Of a DNA stretch of 64,000 nucleotides, positions 27,136-35,309 are shown piece after piece. A model generated the notes under the pieces. It was not told the DNA's origin. It searched no databases and was given only the letters and a program-made list of their open reading frames with translations. Position 1 is the stretch's first letter. Every line of letters starts with the position of its first letter. The DNA is taken from the NCBI GenBank assembly GCA_025358055.1, contig JANYKV010000186.1, forward strand, positions 1 to 64,000, in the 5' to 3' direction. A program made the position numbers and the translations under genes. Origin of the DNA: Gemmatimonadota bacterium (GTDB taxonomy: Bacteria; Gemmatimonadota; Gemmatimonadetes; Gemmatimonadales; GWC2-71-9).

Positions 27136-28609
27136 GAGCTCCTTCCAGCGCGCCCCGAAGGGTAAGTCGCCACGCCGTGCCGCGCTCACTCGGTTCATAG
27201 GTGAGATCTCCTCCCATCGTCCGCGCCAGTCGGCGGCTCACCGTAAGTCCCAAGCCCGTGCCCCCCGGCCCCTTGGTCGTCGCGAAGGGGTTGAACAGGT
27301 GGGCCTTGGCTTCCTCGGCCAGGCCCGGCCCATTGTCCGCGACGACGATCCACGCCGAGCCGTCTCGGTGCCCCGCCGCGACCGTGATCTGGCCGCCGGG
27401 GCGAAGGGCTTCGATGGCGTTCTTGAGTAGGTTGAGCAAAATCTGCTCGACCAGTGCCGGATCACACTCGGCCATAACTGCTGCTGCCGCATCGTTCTCG
27501 GCCCCGGGGATGAGCCGGGTGGCCACTCCGGCATCCTCACAGGAGGGTTCCATGAAGTCGAGAATGCGTCGAATGATCGAAAGTAGGTCGACCGCCTCCG
27601 CCGTCGGCTGAGGCCAAGCCCCACGACGTAGCCAGGCGCGGACGATTCCGGCCACTCGCTCCACCTGGCCGAGTAGGAGGTTCACCCGCCGGACCGCGTC
27701 CGGGGCTTTATTGGGCTCCAAATCGTCGCGCAGCAACTGGAAATGCCCACTCATCGTGTTGAGGGGGGTCCCGATCTCATGGGCGAACGTCGCGGTGGTT
27801 TCTTCCATCAGAGCCAACCGGTCGAACGACCGGGCCCGCTCTTCGAGAGCCTGCAGGGCGGCTCGGGCCTCACTCTCTCGCTCCCGATCGGCGAGTGCGG
27901 TCCGGAGCTCGTTGTAGCGCCGGGCCAATTGACGAAACTCCGGAGGGCCCAGTTCCGTGGCAGGGGGCCCGAATTGGGCGCCCGCGTGCGCCCCGGCAAA
28001 CGCCTGCCCCAGCGCCGCGAGCGGCCGACCCACCCAGCGGGAGGTCAAGAGGGCGATCCCGCCCGCCAGGAGCAATGCTGCCGTGAGCGCGAGGATGTAC
28101 GCCCGCTGGCGCTCCCGGCTGGCCCAGTCGTGAAACCGGGCCGTCGACACCGACAGTTGAAGCACAGCTACGGGTCTGCGGGTCCCGATCGGGGTCGCGA
28201 CATTCCAGCCTTGGGCCTCACCCGACGTCAGCCACACGACTGAGGTCCGTGTTTCCAACGCCTTCAGGTCCCCACCGCGGGGCCGCATCGGAACAGTACT
28301 ATCTGTGGCCGCAACCAGCACGATGCCATGGGGTTCCTTCGATTTGACAAAAACGGCGGCCGTGGTGCCGGCCAGCCGCTTTCCACTCCACGCTGCCAAA
28401 CCGGACGCAAGGCTCTGGGGGTCCCCGTTGGGGGCCAACCGGGTGAGATAACTCGCGAGCGTGTTCGCGAGGACGATCGCCTCTTGGCGCACATCGTCGA
28501 GATTCGACCGCTCCGTCCAGTACAGTGAGATCTCGGTTGCGCTGAAGATCAGCGTACCTGCGCTGAGAGCCGCGATGATGGCCAACCGCTGAGAAAGGCC
28601 CATTGCCAT
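27128..28609 (-). CDS. membrane sensor histidine kinase (ZraS/AtoS-like)
   Basis: A 493-residue kinase beginning with a membrane helix (LAIIAALSAGTLIFSA), a periplasmic domain of about 150 residues, a second helix (AYILALTAALLLAGGIALL), a HAMP-like linker, a HisKA domain with FAHEIGTPLNTMSGHF and an ATPase with NLLKNAIEAL, ADNGPGLAEEA and GGTGLGLTVSRRLA. The periplasmic part suggests it senses envelope or external conditions. ATG at 28609 is chosen because it begins the first helix; a second ATG is at 28603. Translationally coupled to the NtrC-type regulator. The divergent sigma-54-driven operon lies just upstream. Confidence 0.9.
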   Translation of the reverse strand: MAMGLSQRLAIIAALSAGTLIFSATEISLYWTERSNLDDVRQEAIVLANTLASYLTRLAPNGDPQSLASGLAAWSGKRLAGTTAAVFVKSKEPHGIVLVAATDSTVPMRPRGGDLKALETRTSVVWLTSGEAQGWNVATPIGTRRPVAVLQLSVSTARFHDWASRERQRAYILALTAALLLAGGIALLTSRWVGRPLAALGQAFAGAHAGAQFGPPATELGPPEFRQLARRYNELRTALADRERESEARAALQALEERARSFDRLALMEETTATFAHEIGTPLNTMSGHFQLLRDDLEPNKAPDAVRRVNLLLGQVERVAGIVRAWLRRGAWPQPTAEAVDLLSIIRRILDFMEPSCEDAGVATRLIPGAENDAAAAVMAECDPALVEQILLNLLKNAIEALRPGGQITVAAGHRDGSAWIVVADNGPGLAEEAKAHLFNPFATTKGPGGTGLGLTVSRRLARTMGGDLTYEPSERGTAWRLTLRGALEGAHV

Positions 28610-28654
28610 GGACTCAAAATACCTGGAGTGGGCGAAAGACGAAGGTGCGAGCGG

Positions 28655-28684
28655 GACAGTCTGTCTGACCAGGGACAAACTGTC
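28655..28684. promoter_or_regulatory. paired GACA-N3-TGTC activator sites
   Basis: Two palindromes, GACAGTCTGTC at 28655-28665 and GACAAACTGTC at 28674-28684, with 19 bp between centres (close to two helix turns). They lie between the divergent kinase gene and the headgroup operon, 67-96 bp upstream of the -24 element at 28751. A third copy lies at 25682-25692. Confidence 0.6.
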
Positions 28685-28750
28685 ATGGTCAGAGCGACGG
28701 TGTAGAGGGCGAAGCGCAAATGGCCATTGGACTTGAGGATGCGTGGTCGG

Positions 28751-28765
28751 CGGCACAGCGCTTGC
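28751..28765 (+). promoter_or_regulatory. sigma-54 (-24/-12) promoter for the seven-gene operon
   Basis: The plus strand reads CGGCACAGCGCTTGC, differing from TGGCAC-N5-TTGC only at the first base, with the exact 10 bp between GG and GC. The predicted transcription start near 28777 is 40 nt before the TTG start of the HAD gene at 28817, which has AAGGGGAG before it. Confidence 0.65.
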
Positions 28766-28816
28766 CTTGGATGCTCAGCATCACCGCGGTCACCGAACTA
28801 CGAAGGGGAGTTTCTG

Positions 28817-29503
28817 TTGCTGACCAAGAAAGCCTTGGGCATCCTCTTCGATTTTGGCGGCACCCTCGACGCGGATGGAGAGCCTTGGGGGCTTCGATTC
28901 CACCGCTCGTACGCCCGGGAAGGTGGTCGTCTTCCCCTAGATGCTTTCTTGGTTTTGTTCGAGGAATCCGATCGGCGCTTGGAACGTTGGAGCGGCATCG
29001 AGACCCTTGGCCTCCGAGATACCGCCTACGTGCAGGCTAAACTCCTTGCCGAACTGCTCCCCGCCGACTCCGCCGTGACGGTGGATCGCATGGCCGAGGG
29101 GTTCGTCAGCGACGCCCAGCGAATTGCTGACCGCAACCTTCCCATTCTCCACGCACTCTCGGCCCAATTTCGCCTCGGCGTCATTTCCAATTACACTGGC
29201 AATCTCCGACCCTGCCTTGCTGAGCTTGGCTTGGCCGATTGCTTTGAGGTGACCATCGATTCCGCCTTGGTCGGGGTGCGGAAGCCCGATCCACGCATCT
29301 TTCAAACGACGCTGGAGGCTCTGGGGCTCGACGCCCATGAATGCTGGATGGTCGGTGACAATCCGTTTGCGGATATCCGTGCGGCCGCGTCGATGGGGTT
29401 CCTCACTTGTTGGATTGCTCCGGCCACCCGGGTGGTCCCAGACGATGTCCGCCCGAGCCAGCGCATTTCTGAACTCCCTCAGCTCCCTGCCGTGGTGAAC
29501 TGA
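28817..29503 (+). CDS. HAD-superfamily hydrolase
   Basis: A 228-residue HAD protein. TTG at 28817 is used: AAGGGGAG ends 6 nt upstream and motif I follows at once. The motifs are FDFGGTLDADG (motif I), VISNYTGN (motif II), VRKPDPRIF (motif III lysine) and MVGDNPFADI (motif IV). In motif I the second aspartate of DxD is glycine (DFGGTL). That variant occurs in several HAD branches and leaves the phosphatase acid/base role uncertain. It is the first gene of an operon whose next six genes follow with little or no spacing. Expected role: removing phosphate from a pathway intermediate, or another HAD reaction. Confidence 0.85.
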   Translation: MLTKKALGILFDFGGTLDADGEPWGLRFHRSYAREGGRLPLDAFLVLFEESDRRLERWSGIETLGLRDTAYVQAKLLAELLPADSAVTVDRMAEGFVSDAQRIADRNLPILHALSAQFRLGVISNYTGNLRPCLAELGLADCFEVTIDSALVGVRKPDPRIFQTTLEALGLDAHECWMVGDNPFADIRAAASMGFLTCWIAPATRVVPDDVRPSQRISELPQLPAVVN

Positions 29504-29505
29504 CG

Positions 29506-30213
29506 ATGCATGGTTTGATTCTCGCCGGGGGTGAAGGCTCACGTCTGTCCGCGGATGGGATCACCATTCCGAAGGCCCTGGTGCCGCTAGCGGGACAACC
29601 GCTTATCGGTCGACTGGTGGATACGTTCAAAACAATCGGGTGCGAGACCGTGACCTGTGCGGTGCGGCGGCCGGTGGCGAACGCCGTGAATCAAATGGTC
29701 TTGGCCGGCGCCTTGCCGGGCGCGACGATTCTCTCCTGCGAAACCTCATCCTCCCTTCACACCCTTGCTGCTGGGCTCGAGGTAATGCCGCCAGGCCCCG
29801 CCTTCTGTTCGATGGTGGACACCATTATGCCTCTCGAGGACTGGCACCGGGTTTTCCAGTCGGCCACCCGGGCGCTCGCCGAGGGGGCAGATGCCGTGGT
29901 CGCGGTGACCCCCTTCGTGGATGACGAGAAACCACTGTATGTTGCACGCCGTCCGGACGGTTGGATTGGCGCTTTCAGCGGTCAGGAAACGACCCCCCCG
30001 CTGGTAACCGGCGGCGTCTATCTCTTGAGCTCCCGAACCCGGGATCTAGTTCCCCGGGTTGTTGGTCTTGGGTTGGGCCGGATGCGTGGGTTCCTGGCGT
30101 GGCTCGTGGAGCATGGCTACCGGGTTGGATCCGCTGAGGTGGAGCGTATCGTAGATGTGGACCGGCGTTGGGACCTCGAATTGGCGACTGCGTGGTTGGG
30201 AGGAGTTGAATGA
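29506..30213 (+). CDS. nucleotidyltransferase of the sugar/polyol-phosphate family
   Basis: A 235-residue NTP_transferase protein: LILAGGEGSRLSADG binds the NTP, and PKALVPLAGQPLIGR binds the phosphosugar loop; FCSMVDTIMPL carries the metal-binding Asp. Small stand-alone members of this size activate polyol or choline phosphates, or sugars, to CDP- or UDP-derivatives. The CDP-alcohol phosphotransferase encoded three genes later suggests CTP as donor, in the manner of inositol-1-phosphate cytidylyltransferase; this is inference. Starts 2 bp after the HAD gene and overlaps the next gene by 4 bp. Confidence 0.85.
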   Translation: MHGLILAGGEGSRLSADGITIPKALVPLAGQPLIGRLVDTFKTIGCETVTCAVRRPVANAVNQMVLAGALPGATILSCETSSSLHTLAAGLEVMPPGPAFCSMVDTIMPLEDWHRVFQSATRALAEGADAVVAVTPFVDDEKPLYVARRPDGWIGAFSGQETTPPLVTGGVYLLSSRTRDLVPRVVGLGLGRMRGFLAWLVEHGYRVGSAEVERIVDVDRRWDLELATAWLGGVE

Positions 30214-31100
30214 CCAGATCCTACGATAGCCCGACGCCGCATGGAGGTGGGAGCCATCCCAGGCTCGTCGCGATCTATCGGAGTCCCACGTACTCTCCGC
30301 TCCAGCACGCCAGTAACGACACCGCGATTCTCGACGAGACGACGCGGTGGTTCGAGGAATGGGGCTATGACGTCCACCGGGTGGGCGAGCGCGACGTTGT
30401 TGGGGGGGCCATTCCGCACGCCGATCTGTACCTGAACATGTGCCAAGGAGCCGCTGCCTCAGAAGTCCTGGTGCCGCTTGAATCCACCGGCGCCCCGGTA
30501 TTCAACCGACCGACCAGCGTCCTGAATTGTCATCGACACCGACTAGTGCGATTGCTCGACCAGAGCGGGCTTGCGTTCCCGACCACCAAGTTGGTTCCGA
30601 CCTCCGGGCCGGTCGACGAGCATCAACGGGAGGAAGTGGAACGGCTGCGCGAACGAGCGGTGTGGATCAAGCGGGGAGATGTTCATGCCGAACGCCCCGA
30701 AGACGTCGTGGCCGTGCTGAACGGAGGGTTTTCTCGAGCGATGGCCACTTTTGCCGAACGAGGCATTCCGTGGGTGGCGCTCCAAGAGCATGTCCCGGGG
30801 CCGGTGCTCAAGTTCTATGGCGTGGCCTCGGGCGGCTTGTTCCACGCCTACGTTGCCGAAACCAAGGCCGAACCCACTCCTGATATCGTTGATCTTGCGG
30901 TGCTCCGGCGACTGGCGTTCGCCGCCGCCGCACAGGTAGGTCTCGATGTTTTTGGCGGCGATGTCGCAGTCCCTGAGCCGAGTCACCCCGTCCTCATCGA
31001 TCTCAACGACTGGCCAAGCTTCGCGCCGATTCGAACTCGCGCGGCCCGTGCCATTGCAGATCATATTCATGCGAAGTTTCAGCAAGGAGTTGCGTCATGA
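30210..31100 (+). CDS. ATP-grasp-fold protein of unknown substrate
   Basis: A 296-residue protein. The central VWIKRGDVHAERPEDVV and ALQEHVPGPVLKFYGVA segments match ATP-grasp subdomain strands, and the closing VLIDLNDWPSFAP supplies the metal-binding Asp/Asn pair (DLND). This DxN-(W/F)PSF ending recalls inositol polyphosphate kinases (ITPK1 type) as well as RimK-like ligases. ATP-grasp enzymes join acids to amines or phosphorylate polyols. Its place between a nucleotidyltransferase and an aminotransferase fits either a polyol kinase or an amide ligase. The overlaps (ATGA on both sides) show translational coupling. Substrate unresolved. Confidence 0.7.
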   Translation: MTRSYDSPTPHGGGSHPRLVAIYRSPTYSPLQHASNDTAILDETTRWFEEWGYDVHRVGERDVVGGAIPHADLYLNMCQGAAASEVLVPLESTGAPVFNRPTSVLNCHRHRLVRLLDQSGLAFPTTKLVPTSGPVDEHQREEVERLRERAVWIKRGDVHAERPEDVVAVLNGGFSRAMATFAERGIPWVALQEHVPGPVLKFYGVASGGLFHAYVAETKAEPTPDIVDLAVLRRLAFAAAAQVGLDVFGGDVAVPEPSHPVLIDLNDWPSFAPIRTRAARAIADHIHAKFQQGVAS

Positions 31101-32431
31101 CCCAGGTGTCTCCGGTGGTGACCCTGCCAGGCCCGAAATCGGTGGCGATCTTCGAGAGCGAATCGAAATACGCCGCCCCGGGGACGCAGTCCGTCGCCCT
31201 GTTTAGCAAGATCTCTTTCGAGCGGGGCGAAGGGGCCATTCTCTACGACGCGGACGGCAACGCATTCATCGACCTGCTGGCCGGGGTGGGGGTCGCCAGC
31301 CTAGGCTATGCGCACCCGCGGTACGTCGACGCGATGCAGAAACAGATTGCCAAGCTGCACGTAGGGAGTTTCACGACCCCCCATCGGGCCGAACTCGTCA
31401 AGCTCCTGGCGGACATCACCCCCGGCGATCTAAGTCGGACCCAGTTCTATTCGAGCGGAGCCGAGGCGGTCGAAGCGGCGTTTCGGTTGGCCAAGGCCGC
31501 GACAAAAAAGCAGGACGTCATCGGGTTCTGGGGTGGGTTCCACGGCAAGACCGCGGGCGTGTTGCCGCTGTTGGGCGGCAACTTCAAGCACGGTCTCGGC
31601 CCGTTGATGCCGGGCGCCTACGCTTCGCCATACGCGAATTGTGCCCGGTGCGAGTTCAACCTGAGGTTCGACAGCTGCCACTGGCACTGTGTGGAGTTCC
31701 TCAAACGGAAGATCGAGCACGAAACGGCCAACAATGTGGCCGCTATCATCGTGGAGCCCATTCAAGGGACCGCTGGCAATATCGTTCCCCCGCCCGGATA
31801 CCTTAAGTTGCTTCGCGACGTGGCTGATCAGATCGGCGCGCTCCTGATCTGCGATGAGATGATCACCGGCTTCGGTCGGACCGGACGGATGTTCGCGATC
31901 GAGCACGACAATGTGCTCCCGGATATCATCACGGTGGGCAAGGGGTTTGGCGGCGGCTTCCCGATGAGCGGGGTCATCGCGAGAGAGGGGATCGCGTTCT
32001 CGAAGCCGTGGGCGAATCCGAGTGGAAGCTCGTCGAGCTATGGCGGAAACCCGTTAGCCTCTATGGCGGCGCTCACCGCAATCCGGATTACGCGAGACGA
32101 GGGGTTGGTGGAGCACTCGCGTCGGCTCGGCGAGAAAATGTTGATGGAAATGCGTCGCTGGGAACGGGAGATCCCGATCGTGAGCGACGTCCGGGGCCGC
32201 GGCCTGATGATCGGGATGGATCTCGTGAAACCGGGGACGCGAACCCTGTTAGACAAAACCACCACGCGGGAGATCTTCGATGCACTCCTCTCCCGCGGCG
32301 TACTGGCCATGATCTACAATCCCGAAGTGCGGATCAACCCGCCCTTGGTCATCCGGGAAAGCGACGCGATGGAAGCTCTGTCCCGCATGGAGGAGGTCTT
32401 GCGTGACGCTGCCGACAGACTCGGCGCATAA
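31097..32431 (+). CDS. class III PLP-dependent aminotransferase
   Basis: A 444-residue enzyme with the fold-type I features of class III aminotransferases: YSSGAEAVEAAFRLAK, GFHGKTAG, ICDEMITGFGRTGR and the PLP lysine in TVGKGFGGGFPMSG (K282). A cysteine cluster C182-x2-C185-x8-C194-x3-C198 (CARCEFNLRFDSCHWHC) lies before the cofactor domain; comparable clusters exist in some GABA-aminotransferase relatives. The overlap is 4 bp with the upstream ATP-grasp gene and 29 bp with the downstream CDP-alcohol phosphotransferase gene. In this operon it likely aminates a keto-sugar, keto-cyclitol or aldehyde made by the dehydrogenase encoded two genes downstream. Confidence 0.9.
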   Translation: MTQVSPVVTLPGPKSVAIFESESKYAAPGTQSVALFSKISFERGEGAILYDADGNAFIDLLAGVGVASLGYAHPRYVDAMQKQIAKLHVGSFTTPHRAELVKLLADITPGDLSRTQFYSSGAEAVEAAFRLAKAATKKQDVIGFWGGFHGKTAGVLPLLGGNFKHGLGPLMPGAYASPYANCARCEFNLRFDSCHWHCVEFLKRKIEHETANNVAAIIVEPIQGTAGNIVPPPGYLKLLRDVADQIGALLICDEMITGFGRTGRMFAIEHDNVLPDIITVGKGFGGGFPMSGVIAREGIAFSKPWANPSGSSSSYGGNPLASMAALTAIRITRDEGLVEHSRRLGEKMLMEMRRWEREIPIVSDVRGRGLMIGMDLVKPGTRTLLDKTTTREIFDALLSRGVLAMIYNPEVRINPPLVIRESDAMEALSRMEEVLRDAADRLGA

Positions 32432-33314
32432 GGGAGCGGAGATCGAAGAGTGGATTGATCTCCACTTCTTCCGGCCGATAGGCATACGCATTGCGCGCGT
32501 GCTGTACCCAACGCGGATTTCACCGGATCAGGTGACGCTGATCGCGCTCGTGATTGGGCTCGCGGCCGGGCATCTGATGTTTTATCGATCCGCCTGGCTC
32601 AACGCCGCGGGTGTTGGCCTCTTCATCATTTCCGATTTCTTCGATAGTGCGGACGGGCAACTCGCGCGATTGCGAGGCACCTCGACCCGGTTCGGCCGCA
32701 TGCTGGACGGAATTTCTGATAACGCGCGGTTTGTGAATCTCTACCTCCATTTGGCCGCGCGCATCTTGCTGACCCGAGCGACCCCGTTGGGGATGCTCGA
32801 AACGGTTGCTCTGGTCCTTCTGGCTGGGCTGAGCCATTCCATGCAAAGCACGATCGCGGATTTCATCCGCCAGGTGTACCTCTTTGTGGCCGATGGTGGG
32901 GAAGGGGAATTGGACCTTCCGGAAGACGTTGCCGTCACGTCTGGCCCGGGCCTGTTCGACCGCCTCCAGATCGGCATTTACCGTGGGTACGTCGAGCGCC
33001 AAGCCACTGCGTGTCCTCGGTCGATCGCCGTGGTGCGTCGGATCCGGCAGGGTGGCTCCAGCGAAGAAGTGGCTGCGCGCTGGGGCCACGTCCAACTTGG
33101 GACGGTCCGTGCCTGCGCTTTGATCGGGCAAAACATTCGTTTTCTGCTGCTCGCCCTGACTGTGGTGCCGGGGTGGCCCGAAGGTTTTCTGTGGATCACG
33201 CTCGTCCCGCTCAACCTAGTGTTGCTGGTGCTCCTCCGCCGCCACGAAAGCCGAGTCACGGAGTTGGCCCGGACCGGCGACCTCCCGTCGATTCCGCTCG
33301 CCGGCGTCGCGTAG
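32403..33314 (+). CDS. CDP-alcohol phosphatidyltransferase-family membrane enzyme
   Basis: The family catalytic motif D-x2-D-G-x2-A-R-x8-G-x3-D-x3-D is complete: D81, D84-G85, A88-R89, G98, D102 and D106 (DSADGQLARLRG then FGRMLDGISD). These enzymes move a phospho-alcohol from a CDP-linked donor to an acceptor alcohol, as in phosphatidylinositol or phosphatidylglycerol-phosphate synthesis. Five or six membrane helices. GTG at 32403 overlaps the aminotransferase by 29 bp. In this operon it is the likely transfer step, using a CDP-activated headgroup or CDP-diacylglycerol. The acceptor is unknown. Confidence 0.9.
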   Translation: MTLPTDSAHKGAEIEEWIDLHFFRPIGIRIARVLYPTRISPDQVTLIALVIGLAAGHLMFYRSAWLNAAGVGLFIISDFFDSADGQLARLRGTSTRFGRMLDGISDNARFVNLYLHLAARILLTRATPLGMLETVALVLLAGLSHSMQSTIADFIRQVYLFVADGGEGELDLPEDVAVTSGPGLFDRLQIGIYRGYVERQATACPRSIAVVRRIRQGGSSEEVAARWGHVQLGTVRACALIGQNIRFLLLALTVVPGWPEGFLWITLVPLNLVLLVLLRRHESRVTELARTGDLPSIPLAGVA

Positions 33315-34316
33315 ATGCCCCCGCGGCGCGGGGTGCTCTTCGGACTGGGCGGCATCGCTCGACAATCGCACCTTCCCGCGTTTCTTAGGGAGGACGGTGT
33401 TCGCGACCGGCTCGAGATCGTCGCGGCGGTGGACCTCGGTGGCCCTGGAGTGTTACCCGTTGCTGGAATCCCCCTGCTGCGTGACATCAGTGAAGTGGCA
33501 TCACTCGGTCCCATCGACTTCATCGATATCTGTACCCCCACCTCGAGTCACCTCGACTTGACCCTCTGGGGGCTGAGCCAGGGGTATCACGTGCTGTGCG
33601 AAAAACCCGTGGCCCTGACACGGGGAGAAGTGGGACGGATATCCGACATCGCCAACTCTCGGGGACGGGTTGTTATGGCGTGCCACCAGTACCGCTTCAA
33701 TCCCGCCTGGCGGAAGGTTCGGGAGTGGTTGGAGGCCGGATTCGTTGGACGCTGGCACCTGGCGGAGTTTCAAGTGTATCGGATGGCCGCGGATGCCGGC
33801 ACCGCCGTGAATGACGCGCCATGGCGGGGAAGTAGGGATGTCAGCCGGGGTGGTGTGCTTCTCGATCATGGTACCCATCTGATCTACCAACTTCTCGATG
33901 TGGCCGGGATGCCCTCCGGCGTCCGCGGCTGGACCGGGCGGCTTCGCCACCATTACGATGTTGAGGACACCGCGCAAGTTCTGCTTGAATTCGAAGGGCG
34001 ACTCGGCAGTTTTTTTCTCACCTGGGCCGCGGACCGCCGAGAAACCACGATACGATTCACCGGTGACCAAGGAAGCATCGAGTGGCGCGGCGGTCTCTTG
34101 CGTCGTTCGGGACGCCACGGAGACGAAACCCTCGACTTCTCGGCTGAACTCGACAAAGCGTCCTACTATCGATGGTTTGTGTCGTTGTTTCACCGCTTTG
34201 CCGATCAGATTGATCAACAGGACGGCCACACCTCCCTCGAAGACATCTCGCGCGTTACTCGAGTCCTGGAAGCCGCCTACGAATCGGCGAATTCCGGTGT
34301 GCGAGTGACGGTATAG
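33315..34316 (+). CDS. Gfo/Idh/MocA-family oxidoreductase (cytosolic)
   Basis: ATG at 33315 immediately follows the previous stop. The 333-residue enzyme has a somewhat divergent Rossmann segment (GLGGIARQSHLPAFL), IDICTPTSSHLDL, VLCEKPVALTRGE (EKP complete) and GGVLLDHGTHLIYQLL, where Asp and His line the substrate pocket. Family members oxidise inositols and sugars to ketones. Encoded in the same operon as a class III aminotransferase, it is a good candidate to supply the keto substrate for amination, as in aminocyclitol routes. No signal peptide. Confidence 0.88.
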   Translation: MPPRRGVLFGLGGIARQSHLPAFLREDGVRDRLEIVAAVDLGGPGVLPVAGIPLLRDISEVASLGPIDFIDICTPTSSHLDLTLWGLSQGYHVLCEKPVALTRGEVGRISDIANSRGRVVMACHQYRFNPAWRKVREWLEAGFVGRWHLAEFQVYRMAADAGTAVNDAPWRGSRDVSRGGVLLDHGTHLIYQLLDVAGMPSGVRGWTGRLRHHYDVEDTAQVLLEFEGRLGSFFLTWAADRRETTIRFTGDQGSIEWRGGLLRRSGRHGDETLDFSAELDKASYYRWFVSLFHRFADQIDQQDGHTSLEDISRVTRVLEAAYESANSGVRVTV

Positions 34317-35309
34317 GTGAGTCGCACCGCACGCCTTCTCGCCTTTCTGCTTGGCGTGGCGGTCTTCGCCGCCTTCGTTCTCCTCAACGATCCCAAGACA
34401 CTACTCGCGGGTCTCCGCTCCGCCGGATGGGTTCTCGCCATCCTGGTACCGCTGTGGGGAGTTACCTACATCTGCAACGCGATCGCCTGGCAATTGCTGA
34501 CCTCCAAAGGGGGCGAGCGGCTCCCGTTTTTCCGGGCCTATACCATCACTATCCTGTCCTTCGCCATCAACTACGCTACCCCCTTGTTCAGCCTGGGTGG
34601 TGAGCCCCTCAAAATCGCCCTGGCCGCGAACTGGCTCGGCCAGCGACGGGCGGCGGGCTCGGTCGTGGCGTTTCGCCTCCTGCATGGCCTGAGTCACATC
34701 CTGGTATTCACTCTCGCCCTTATTCCCGCAGCGATCGTCCTGCCGCATACTCCGGCCATCATGATCGGGATCGGTTGCGCCTTTGTGGGTTTTGTGGCGG
34801 CAGCCGCGTTCCTGCTCTCTCGTCATCGGGAAGGCCTATTTGTCCATCTGTTGGGATTGCTAGGACGGATCCCACTTCTCCGCCGGTTGGCCGTAAAGCT
34901 CGAGCCGAAACGGGAAAGCCTGCATGAAATGGACGCCCACCTCACCGCGATCATCACGTCGTCACCCAAGCGCTTCTACCTGGCCCTCGCGGTGGAAATG
35001 GTGGGACGAATCATCTCGATGATGGAATTCGTGGTCATCCTGCATGGGATGCATCTTGGCGCGGACCCGATCAGAGCATTCGTGGTGGGGAATTTTTCGT
35101 CCCTCGTCTCAAATTTGATGATTTTCATACCCTACGAACTGGGCTCCAAAGAAGGAAGCCTCTACTTGGTATTCAAGTGGCTCGGTTTCGAGCCGGCTTT
35201 GGGAATTCAGGCGTCGCTGTTGAGTCGGATGCGTGAAGTCGTGTGGGTAGGGATCGGTATTGTCCTTATTTGGGCCATGGGTGGACGGCCCAGGGTCCGG
35301 TCTGCCTAG
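34317..35309 (+). CDS. lysylphosphatidylglycerol synthase TM-region (YbhN/UPF0104) family protein
   Basis: A 330-residue protein with about eight membrane helices. The family core is seen in INYATPLFSLGGEPLKIALAA and FVVGNFSSLVSNLMIFIPYELGSKEG, matching the flippase-like domain of MprF and YbhN proteins without the aminoacyl-transferase part. Such proteins flip or handle modified phospholipids or polyprenyl-linked sugars. It is the last gene of the operon and directly abuts the preceding stop codon. It could move the finished lipid to the outer leaflet. Its 3-prime end overlaps the convergent kinase gene by 4 bp. Confidence 0.88.
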   Translation: MSRTARLLAFLLGVAVFAAFVLLNDPKTLLAGLRSAGWVLAILVPLWGVTYICNAIAWQLLTSKGGERLPFFRAYTITILSFAINYATPLFSLGGEPLKIALAANWLGQRRAAGSVVAFRLLHGLSHILVFTLALIPAAIVLPHTPAIMIGIGCAFVGFVAAAAFLLSRHREGLFVHLLGLLGRIPLLRRLAVKLEPKRESLHEMDAHLTAIITSSPKRFYLALAVEMVGRIISMMEFVVILHGMHLGADPIRAFVVGNFSSLVSNLMIFIPYELGSKEGSLYLVFKWLGFEPALGIQASLLSRMREVVWVGIGIVLIWAMGGRPRVRSA

